From Nematostella vectensis (lineage: Eukaryota; Cnidaria; Anthozoa; Actiniaria; Edwardsiidae), in NCBI RefSeq assembly GCF_932526225.1, contig NC_064042.1, forward strand, positions 11,727,040 to 11,791,039: a stretch of DNA of 64,000 nt, in the 5' to 3' direction. The notes under the pieces are model-generated. The model was not told the DNA's origin and did not search any database. It saw only the letters and a program-made list of their open reading frames with translations. Both the position numbers and the translations under genes were made by a program. Shown here in pieces: positions 47,638 through 59,400 of this stretch (the first letter of the stretch is position 1; every line of letters starts with the position of its first letter).

Positions 47638-48987
47638 GTGTTTTCTTTTTCTAAATGCGCAATTGCCTGTAATTCAGCTTTAATAACTGCTAGAGGCATT
47701 AATAAACAATATTACATAACTCGCGATCGATTATCGAGATCTATTCCCCAGTTCCCACTCACTCGAACTATTATTGGCTAATAATGTTTTTTTTTTCTTC
47801 GTTTGTTCAAGGCCATAAGAAAACTTGGTTCAGGCGGGCGAGCTTCAGATATTTCTTTTATTTGCTTCGGTTCGGGCGCAGACACCAAATTTTTTTCAAA
47901 TTCTTGCTCTAATATGGGGCAGCTTCCCTTCCCCCCGTGCTACCGCCATGCTATTTGTCGTTACTCCTCAACATTACTCCTCGTCATTACTCCTCATTGA
48001 TTTCGTTTCTCTTTTTTATATTCAATATGTTGAGTTCCATTGCACAAAATGGATAGATATATGAAAAGAAAAAGGAGCTGAGTTCAATTAGCCAGCCCCT
48101 TTTCTATGAAAATATTAAACTACGTGCTAGCTTTGTGAACAGCATGTTCATGAAAAACTGCAAAGCCAATCTGCGGGTTTTTACCTCATTTAGACGCAAC
48201 ATCACACAGCCGAACAACAGATCGAACGTAAAAGTGACGTCATAACTGACGTCAATAATTTTGTTTTCAAAAGAAATGCTTTTTTAGTGCAATCGGTGTT
48301 CTCATAACTGTTGATATACTTTTTTATTGATTCCGCGTTTGTGAGGGTTTCCTGCATGTACGTAAAAAACAAAAACCGTCGCTTTCCTGTTCTATTTATA
48401 TTTCTTTCAAGGACATTTTTTAAAAGAGATAAAACTGTCTGACAGTTATAGTCAATATCATTTTAAATATGAAATGGTAGTCTCGAGCAAAAGCCTATAT
48501 CTAGAGAACAAAACAAATTGTTTGAGTAAATCTCGTTTAGAAAGTGAAACAAAACAGTAATGCAATGTAGACCAGAAAAAGCAACAAGTTTTGGTCTCTA
48601 GACTTGTCCGAGCCAGGGAAGGCCGAAACGTCTGTTTTGCATCCAAATTGATTTACCCCAAAATCATATGGTTATTTGCTACCATTTAGACTATAACCTC
48701 CAAAAAAAAGGACCAAGGTGCTTTATGGATATGCAATTTTTGATCATTGGTTATTGACAAAGAGTGGCTTTGTTATGCTTATGCTTCGACTCTTATTATG
48801 TATTGAAAAGTGCGATCGTAATAAAAAACAAACTTTCAAAGTTGTTTCATTTAGGGGCTGGGGGGGGGGGGGGGGGGGGGGCAAACATTACAATGACCTT
48901 TCATTGGTAGAGTATTATCACGTGACGTTGTTAGTTATGGCGGCTAAACAGATGGGCGATGACTGAATCGAACAAGTGATCACAGAA
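47638..48987. other. 5' flank of the DGK gene
   Basis: No additional gene supported. It contains a pair of CRE motifs, a 22-G homopolymer (48860-48881) and, just before the first coding exon, TATCACGTGACG, which includes an E-box core. Any transcription start or 5' untranslated exon of DGK should fall here. Confidence 0.45.
48235..48254. promoter_or_regulatory. Tandem CRE palindromes upstream of DGK
   Basis: Two perfect TGACGTCA sites, 48235-48242 and 48247-48254, with 4 bp between them (12 bp centre to centre), about 730 bp upstream of the DGK start codon. Such paired sites are classic CREB/ATF targets. Function here is inferred. Confidence 0.5.
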
Positions 48988-51900
48988 ATGTCTTGGAGAA
49001 GGTCGTACGACTTTACTTCTTCGGAGGATAATGAATTTGACTCTTCGGATGACAGTGACTCAGACAGTACACCTGAAAATCTTAGGATTTACCACAGAAG
49101 GAAATCTACCGCAGCTACTGTTCGCGCTAGGGTAAGAGAGCAACAATCATACAAAAAGTCAACCCTAGTTGTACTACATCTTTCACCTTGTCCATAAAGT
49201 CAAACGGGAAACGAATTCCCGCCTGAATGGAGAAATAAATGAAGTGGAGATAAGGGTGTATTACGTTCTTAGACACAGAGTGTGCTACTCGTCGAAAAAT
49301 GATTGAATCGACTCTACGATGCTCTTTGTATGTAGCTATACCAGCAGAGTTTAAGCTTATAGTGTCAGAACAACTTCATACTGCGAAATCTACAATTGTG
49401 TTTAGAATATAAACACGATATCTCATAGGAACTCCTAACTTTTTCTAAACTATTAATTTGAGCCTCCCTCAGTCAAAGATTACTTATTTCGATCGCTATT
49501 GCATCTCAAAGTGGGTTTGCATGCTTCTAGCGCAACTCGATATCACAACATTGGCGAGCCATTTGTTTTGTTGAGTTTATTTTTTAAATTTCAGTGTCAA
49601 AATGAATAAGTTCATATCAAAATACGACAACTTGCATCTCTGATAAGTGACACAGTTATAAACAAAAAGGTAATAAAATTGCTAAATGATATATAATAAA
49701 ACGAATACGTAAAAATACAAACTTGCTATGTCCAACCTTGCATTTTGTTTTGCATTTAAGTAACTTTTATATATGTCTCTCATTTCTAGTCGGAATTTCA
49801 ATTGTTTATTCAATGTAACCCGTTATATATTTTTGTCAAAATGAGCTGGCTAGCTGAACATATTTTCATTCTATATCTCGATTATTTTGGTCAATCCAAA
49901 GCGAATTATTTTACGAAATAAAGAGAGGTTTTGTTCAAATCCTAAAATCCTGTGAGAATTACTTCTAATCAATGATAGAATATGAGGCCTGTGTCCACCT
50001 GCACTAGTATGGCCGAATAGTCTTGCGTCAATGCTATTGAATTAGGAACTTATTAAATATAGTAAAAATGGGATTGTATGCGAAAAACTAAATCTATGGC
50101 CATGAATTCATTATAAATGCGGTTTGGTCGAATTTGTTTACATCTTCAGAAAACATTTGATGTAGTAGATTTCCAAGGAAGATATTCAAATCGTTAAATA
50201 TAAGGACAGACTACGCGTGGAAATGGTTTAAAACGCAACTAAAAATGGAACTCGAGGTTTGGATATTTTTAATGAAAAATATTTTAGATTTGCATATAGG
50301 GAAAATATACGGTTTCACTTTTATTATCATCCTGTTCAAATCCAAAAGTGCCTTTAGATGATTGCGCCGACCACATAGCTTAAATTTTATATTTATCCCT
50401 GGGCTACTTTTAAGATGGTAAAGGTAAAAGATAACCATTTTCGGTTGCTGAGAGTAATTGCTTTTCTCCCTACAGCTTTGTATCAAAGAGGGCCATTTGA
50501 TGAAGCAAACAGGCTCTTTTCAGGTATGGCTTGGTAGTGTTATTATTTTTATTATCATTATATGGTTTTGCCCTTCCTGCTATATCTTTTTATTACATTT
50601 AACCTTGCAAGCTTTCTTTTTATTTTCTACAATTTGGATTCCTCATCATCCTTATTGGTATTATGTTTTGGCATTGATGTGATTTTAAAAAGAAGTCATT
50701 ATCGATTTTTTTATTATCTCTTTGTTTTTTCTCATTTCAAAGTGCCATTATAGGATGGATGTGTGGAATTTACTCTTGTGTTGTTAAAGTTATTTTGGCA
50801 GCAACAAAATCCTTATAAAAGAAAAAAAATCAGATTTTATCTTACAGTTTAGTAAAAGTGGATGTGAAAAACTAAAATCACATTGAAGTGGAATTTTCAT
50901 CTCAAATTCCATTCTTTTTGTGTTTACTTTAAACTGTACCATAAATATATATAATTTTTGACTGATAAAATCTTCGTATGACCAAAAACCTTTGAGTATT
51001 GCAAATTGATAGCTTAAATCACCTCTGGGATTTAGTTGGCACTGGTATTGTTTAGGTGTGTCGCTATTACCAGACCACATAGCAGAATGCAAAGTGTTTT
51101 TGTGTAGTACATTGGGTACAGTATATATATCAGAAATGTTATGTAAAAGCTAGTGCCCAACCTTTGCCATTTACCACGAAAATCATGCCTATAAGATATC
51201 AAGCCCAAACGTCTTTCCTTCTATTTTCATTCATTCCATCTATAATATTACAATGCATTGTACGATTCAATCAAATCTTCTGGTTCCATCTTAATCAAAT
51301 ACTTGAGACATGACAGTCAATCAATTTGATTGATTTTTGTTGCAAATGATAACACGTTCTGATTGGGTGCTTTGTATAGAGATTGACATAAATGCTTTGC
51401 CGCCAGTATTAATTTAACACTTGCCTGCCCAATATTACATCCAATTATTTAGTAAGTAATACCAACTTGTGTATATTGATAAATTGGTCAGGATGCATGA
51501 AAAATTAATGCAGTCCAAAAACCCCAAAAGAATTTGATAGGTTAAAATTTCTGTACTATAATGCTCCAGTAGCCACTTTCTCTAGTTAAACAGAAAAAGT
51601 AAGAAACCCTTTTTTGCAATACATACATACATACATATATTTGCATTTTCACATATTTGTGAGGCATATAATCTTTGTCCTTTCTGTCTTGTTTCAGTAT
51701 TCAGAAATAAAAGTATTAATGAAAGCCTTAATGTTATATTTTTTTTCTGACTGGTGCATATTTTAATAACAATTTGCAGAGATGGAAAAGAAGATACTTC
51801 AAGCTTAGAGAAGGGAGCAAGTTATTTTATGCTAAACGCAATGATGTAAGTAGTTGACAAAGCGATTATCCTTTATCAATATATAGGTTCTACCTGCAAT

Positions 51901-53411
51901 CCTCCCTCTACATTTCATGCTCTTTTTTGCCCCTGGGGGCTACTTAGCATGAAAAGGGGGGTCTGATGTATTTTTGGGGGTAATCAGCTTTGAATACAGT
52001 CAACCTTATCTTTGTTTTATAGTTTCTAAGTAGAAATGTGCCTGGAGGAAGCAAAGAAATTAAGCAAGTGATCACAGTATGGCGATTGCCCCCAAAGCCA
52101 TTAAAATATTCAAATGGCAGAGTGTTCTAATAATTTTCTGCTAACGTTATATACCATGGAGAATAGGAAATGTTGCCATAGGGTATTGGCTAAACTAGCC
52201 TAGGGGGGAAGGATTTTTCGAGGTAATAGGGAGGAAAATCCCCCCATTTACAAAGAATAACAGAGACTGTTGCTTCGATGTCCCAAGTCAAAACTTCAAT
52301 TACAATGAGAAACACTCCTCCCAGATGGTTATAGTGCAATAGCTATGTACGTTCTTTTATGCCAATAATATCATGTTTTCTAGATGTAAAGCCTTCCCAC
52401 ATTATACAGAAGATGACTTTGTTTTTTGTCTGCCCACAGGATACGATATTCAATGAAATTGATCTTCAAGATGTCAGTGTAGCAGAGTGCAGTATTAGGA
52501 ATGTTAATAATAGTTTCACAGTAAGTCTGAAAAAAAACAACGTGTTTTAGTTATTAAAAACTTAATACATGCTACAGCTGCTTAAAGCTTTTGATATTTG
52601 AGACAATTCCTTGTTTGTATAATTAAATTCATGGTTGCAAGAAAAAGGGTTGAAGGGTAAAGCAGAACTGCAAAGGCATGGGCAATGAATTTAAATTTCT
52701 GCATCAGCAGTTTTATTTACCATTTTTTTGTTTTGCTTGTTTTAATTTTTTTTTTAAATCCACCTCTTCGACCCCTACCCAGGTACATACCATAATTACC
52801 AGAATAAGTGTCCTCCTTTATATGAGCGCCCTTTCCCAGTAAGTGCCCCTCTCGACCTCAAATTCTGGAATCAGTGCCTTCTTGCAAATAAGCGTCCCTT
52901 CCCCCTAAAAATATATTTATAAACAATGAAAACCCTTTCATGAATGTACCGTAAATACATTTTTACTGTCATTTCATTTTACCGCAAATAAGTTTTGTTC
53001 CCAATTTATTCAGAAGCTGGTATTTTCCATTGAAATGAAATAATGCTCCCTACCGAAATGAGCAACCCCTCACCAATACCTTCCCCCAAAGACCTAAAGA
53101 TTGAATATGCCCCTCAGGTGATTATTGGAATCAATATGTCTCATATTGAAAAAGCATAGTATTTGATGAATCTTCAATAAGAAGTGACCCACCCTTTGGC
53201 TGCCAACGAGGTGCATATGCACCCTTCACAATCCCCTGTGTATGTGCCTGCTTATCAATCATTTCTCATTTCCTCTTGTAAAGCTTACATCTCCTTAAAT
53301 GCTTCCCAGGTTATCACACCATTTCGCAGTCTAGTGCTTTGTGCAGATAGCAGACAAGAAATGGAGGAATGGTTAGGTTGTTTAAAATCATCAAACAAGA
53401 AAAGATCATCT
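48988..53411 (+). CDS. DGKD/DGKH-like: DGK exons 1-5: acidic N-terminus and PH domain
   Basis: Exons 48988-49131, 50476-50523, 51780-51845, 52440-52520 and 53310-53411, all phase 0. Exon 1 encodes [17 protein letters not shown] and then [13 protein letters not shown]. The PH domain runs [50 protein letters not shown] and [18 protein letters not shown], with the invariant C-terminal Trp present. The string [11 protein letters not shown] is shared with vertebrate DGK delta and eta. Confidence 0.94.
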
Positions 53412-56400
53412 GTGAGTAGAAATGCAATGAATTGTTGCTACATATTGGACGTACTGTAACTTACAGTTTCATCCCAGCAGCAAAGGGGAGGGGGGAGGGG
53501 GGAGGGGAGGGCAGCCAGACTCCTTTAAAAAAATAGTAGATATAGGGAAATTAAAAACATTTTGAATTTGTTAGGAGAATTTAGGGATTCCAGAATCTCA
53601 AGTAGCAGACCCCTTGACGCTCCTAAATGTGTATTGTTTTCAACTGTCATTTGATCCACGAAAATAAAATCTGCTACCAACACCCTGATTATTATGCAAA
53701 GGCTAGTTAATTCTTTGCTTTGTGTATTCCCCACCTCCTTATTTTCTAGCCTTTTCTCTTTACAAGCTGCCACCTGTCCCTGATCAGCTGCACTTATTCA
53801 ACTGGGAACATTAATGTTTCTTAACCATTCAATTGTGTGTTTGGGTTTCAGCAATCTGATCTCTTGGACCAAATATCTGGTTTGCATAACTGGTACTCAT
53901 GTGCACATGCAAGGCCTACTTTCTGTAATGTGTGTAAAGATATCTTGTCTGGTGTAACATCAAAGGGCCTTTCTTGTGAAGGTAAACAATTACCCACATA
54001 CATGTTATTTTGCCTCATTGCTCTGTTGCTCTTGCTCTGCCGAATTAAGGTTGTCTCCCCCACTTTGACTATGGACTAGGAAGATAGAAAAATAACTATA
54101 CATAACATTAAAGCCACATTGTCACCAGTTCACTTCCGGAGGTCCGACCTAAACCTCAACCGTTAAAAGACAAGAGAATCTATTAGAATCCGAGATATTT
54201 AACAGGCCATCCGCTCTAAATTATCAATCACATACTGCTTTCAATATTTTGAAATATTATTCGCGTTTTCCGTTCATCATCGGATATTTTTACGTAACCG
54301 ACCGGAAGTAAACTGGTGACAATGCGGCTTTAATTGTTTTTTTTCCTTACAGTGCAGTACCACATGTAGGATGTACTACCAGTTTACATTGATTTACATA
54401 CTGAATCTGTGTTACAATAACTTTGATATTTTAATGATATACATAGGTTAAATCAATATGTTTAAAACTTTTAAAATAATATTTAAATACAAATATATGT
54501 CACATTGTAACTCCCATTTTTTTGTCTTTTACAGTTTGCAGATTTAAGTCTCATAAAAGATGTGCAGCAAAAGCGCCCAATAACTGCAAATGGACAACAA
54601 TGCAGGCAATTAGAAAAGACAATGAGGACTGTGATAATTCCGACCCAGTAAGTAAAATTGCTACTGCAGTTGAATTTTTTTGACTTGGTGAAGGTAATTG
54701 ACTGAAGTGTGATCATTCAGATTATTTATAATTTTGATAGCCTGAGTGCATTCGGTTTCAAAATTTTTATAGAATGGCTCAATAGAATTTTGAAACCGGT
54801 TGCACTCAAGCTAAATTCAGATAGCTCTATCATCAACATTTTTTGACTGGGGAACAAATTTTATAACGTTTATTTATTTGCTTCAAATTATTTAATTAAT
54901 TTTGTTTAGTATGTATCTAGATCAGTTGCATTTTTACTAATTTTCAGATGTCTATGCCACATCAGTGGTTAGAAGGGAACCTTACACCTGGTGCAAGATG
55001 TACTGTGTGTGAGCGACCTTGTGGAAGCAAGCGAAGGTTACTGGACTTTAGGTGCCTGTGGTGTAATATGACTGTAAGTATTTTATTTACATATAACACT
55101 CACTGTTTTTTTCAGCAGGTTTTCAAAAAACGTTTGCGCACTCACAAAATGCTAAAATAACGGTGTTGTCATCCACAATGGCAAATCTAGAATGGCAAGT
55201 TACTATTTTCATGTTTTACACGCACCATCAAGGACGTAAACGGTCGTTTTGGAATATGAGCAGGGACATGTGCTGTTCTAGATGCTGTCACCGTTGCTAT
55301 TGCGTAAGGTCCCTATAATACCCACTAAAGGGTATAGCAAAGACAAGTTTGTTCTGTTCCCCGTCCTCACCCCTACTCCCCTCAGACTTTAAGTTCCCGC
55401 TTTTTCTCACTCAGCCCTTTGCTCAATTTAAATAATGTATGATCCCTAAATCCCCTTTCCCATATAGATAATGATTAATTAGTTAATTGACATTGATTAA
55501 ATAGCATACAACAATACTTTCTTTTAAAAAAACATTAAATTTTGAGTTAATTTGATTTATGATGTTTAAAGCAATTATTTTGTTTATCTTTAAGGTTCAT
55601 CATTCGTGTAAGTTGTCAGTGGTGTCTAAGTGTACCCTTGGTGAAAATTCTCTATCTGTTCTACCTCCAATGTTCATTAAAGGCCTTTCAGAGCTGGCAA
55701 AGGGGGAGGTACGTATGAAAAACATACTTTGTTAAAAGGCCACCTAAACATTTATATTCTTAAAATAATGAAATATAACAAAAGTTTCTTCCTGTTTATA
55801 TTCTTTATCCAAGTGTAGAAAGGAACCAATTTTATATGAAATGTTCGCTGAAAAACCCCCTTTCAGCACACACACTTAAGGTTGTGAAGGGAACTTGTGA
55901 AATGAAGTTATGAACCTTTTTTGTATGTCAAAGTTATATGTGCTTATTAATTGATAACATGATGCGGTACAGGTTATGTTATCTCTTTTTTCACAGGTGG
56001 TGAAACCTAGAAATAGTCCTCTGTTGGTTTTCGTCAACTCAAAAAGTGGAGATAATCAGGTATTGATGAATCTGTATGTTCTTTTGTCAAAATTAAATAA
56101 AGAAATACGAGAAAAACAGTGGAATTGAATGTCTGAACCTTTTGCGGAGATTTTATTGCACCCCAAATCCCTGAAGTATTATAACAACAATATAATATAA
56201 TTACAACGGTCTTGTTTAATTGTTTTCAGGGCGTTAAATTTATTCGCAAATTCAAGCAACTACTAAATCCACTGCAAGTGTTTGATCTTGGAGTGGGAGG
56301 GCCAACAAATGGGTAAGTCTTCTTTATCTTGGGGGGGTCCCTACCAATTGGTAAGTCTGCTTTATCTTGGAGGGGGGTCCTACCATTTGATAAAACTGCT

Positions 56401-59400
56401 TTATCTTGGGGTGGGGGGGGGCTACTAATTGGTAAATCTGCTTTATCTTGGGGGGGTCCTACCAATACGTAAGTCTGTTAATGGGCTCAAAATAATTTTT
56501 CAAAATCCATTCAACGATGTCGCCTTTAGGGAAAACGATATAGAAAACAGCCTATTAATACACAACAACAAGCACTACATAACAGTCAACACAAACCCTG
56601 TCACAAGGTAACAACATCACAAACCTTAACTGTCACAAACATGTCACAATGCTCGAAATGACACTCGGCATAAATGACACAACACTTGGCCTAAGACACG
56701 ATTAACACTTGGCATATAGCTCGAAACATGACACAACACTCGGCGCAAAACTTGGCAACGGAAACGCGGCACATCTGGCATAAAACAAGAATGTATCCGA
56801 GGTAAATGTTCAAGATCCAGCGTTGTTGACCTGCCAGGAAATCACTTAAACGGTGGTGACCTCTGGGAGTGTTCGCAAAGAATGCTGGATCTTCGAGCAT
56901 GACAAAGGCATAATGTACATTATACGCTCAGCGCACAACACGACATGAAGTACAGCGTAAACATGAGCACACAAAAGAAAACTGAAAACTGAAAGAACTG
57001 GCTAATTGGAAAATGCCGGCTATCGGTAGCATCCGGCTGCTATTTTGCACCCTGAGAGTCACGCTAGTAACCGTACCATATCGCCTATAGGGCCTATGAC
57101 CACCCTTACTCCCCCTCCCCCCCCCACCCCCCCAGTACGACGGCGACGGGAGGTAAAGTGACCAAAAAAAAAGCTTTATGCTTAAGCGCGCTTATCTTCT
57201 GTCAGTCTTTACTTTTTAAAATTGCTTTTATAGTCCTAAAAATTATAAATAAGTATAAACCCTGATTTTAACATAGCGAACAATGATAGTCTGGTTTTCA
57301 GCGCACACGTTCCCGTCCTCGCTAGACCGTGAAACTTGGAGTTCTCACGTTGTAGTTTGCAGGAAAACGGCTGAAGCGTATCAGTCTCATCTCACGTCTG
57401 GCTATTTGAATTTTCAATTAATTTCTCTGCGGCCGCCGTTAGCCGTCGTCTGTTGGCTTGTTCTTACGGGCGACGTAAGCGTAAGCGGAAACGAAAACGT
57501 AAGAGTTTTTTGTCGGGTGAGAACCCGCTCGACGTAAGCGCAAACATACGCGCAAGAAGCGGTAAGTTTTGATAATCTCATGGCAATGCTACGCTTACGT
57601 CGCGTGAAAACCGGATCGACGTAAGCAAATAGCGGAACATAAGCATAAATTAACCAAACTCGTCGAGGAGGTATGGGTACTAGACTACGAACTGAGCATG
57701 CGTAAAACCTTGCGCTTACGTCGAGCCGGTTCTCACGCGACCTAAGACTATTACCCTTCCGTCTACGCTTACGCTTACGTCGTCGTGAGAACCAGCCTTT
57801 ACAACCCGTATAAACAACAACATCATTTGCAAAAATCTTGCAAAACGTTCTTGCAAATCTTGCTAGCCGAACAAGCAATATTGCTGGGCCTGCAAGACTG
57901 TTATTATTTGCACAGAGTTTATGAATCCTTTGCTATTCATTATGAACTGATTAATATTATTTTTATTCCAAGCCTGAAGTTTTTTCGTCGCTTTCGTCGG
58001 TTTCGAATCCTAGTCTGTGGTGGGGATGGATCTGTTGGTTGGGTCATGAAGGAGGTCGACTTGATGAAGATGGCAACACAGGTACTCCTTTTAAGGCCCC
58101 TTGCGGGTAATTGTTTTAAAAAAAGTCGTTCAAATTGATTGCACGCTTTTCAAGGGGATACTGAACGGATACATTTACTTTTGCAAGACGTTTTCGGATC
58201 GGCGGATCCGGGCACGCGAATTACGGATTAAAAAATAAATAAATCTGATTCGTCGGATTTTGGCTTTTGATAATCGTGACACTGCGATTTTGGCGATACT
58301 TGACTTTCAGAAAAAGAAATCAAAATCACATTATGTGTAATTGTCATTATCGATTTTTTTTCTATCTATCATACGTTGTGGATTCGCATTGAAGCAAAAC
58401 TTTGTGTTGATCGGCGGACTTTCAAAAAAAAAAAGCGGATATGGAGACCCCAAGTCACCCCCCCCCCCCCCCCCCCCTCTTAATGCACAGGCAGCCAATC
58501 GAAACTGGGAATCAGAACAGGTAATCCATCATCCATTTAACACATCAGCAATAATAGTATGTTGGTTTTTACTTGCAACAAAACTATAATTAACCTAATC
58601 CATAGACAGCCCATCAAATCTTGTTACCGCCACAGGCAACCCATATATCTAGGTATACTACATACTGTAGGAATTTATAATCAATGGCAAAATGTTGGTA
58701 TTACAGCTACAGCTACCTTCTTTATAATAATGTATTAGCAAAGTACACCAATAACAAAGTAATAGCGCCTTGCTTCCTATTACTGTAACAACAAAAAAAC
58801 GAACACATGACACAACATTTGGGGTGTAACGTGTAGATTTCTGGTCCCTAGCTAACTAGAAAAACATGCAAGCAAGGCATTTACACAAATAACCCATACA
58901 TTTCATTCTCCCCCTGTCCCCTAATATGTGTTGTTCTGTTGCTTTACTTTCTAGTGCCAAATTGGAGTTCTACCGCTAGGCACTGGTAACGACTTGTCAC
59001 GTGTGCTTGGCTGGGGTACGTCATTTGCTGATGAGAATTCTGTCCCACAATTCCTTCAACACCTTGAGAGGGCAAAACCGCTGATGCTAGACCGGTAAAT
59101 ATTCAGTAATTCGCTAAATTCGTTTACTGCTGTTTCATGTATCCTCATTTCAAACAACTTGGTTCATCGAGAAAGTGTTTTCAATTATGTCTATAGTTTA
59201 CACAGAAAGTTTACACAGAAAGTTTCTGTGTTAAAATTAAAAGCTTCTCAGATGATAAACAAATGTGGTAGAATATTGTATAGCTCATTTCAAATTTGAT
59301 GATCGTACGAATGGCATTGTAAATGACAAAAACATGGCGTTTTTGGGGGGTGGGGCAAACATGCAAGTTTTGGTGATGCGACAGGCGATTGTATTAGTTT

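Noticed and set aside
47803-48064. Short plus-strand frames after the LINE
   Set aside because: Overlapping frames of similar length with no homology, probably chance openings.
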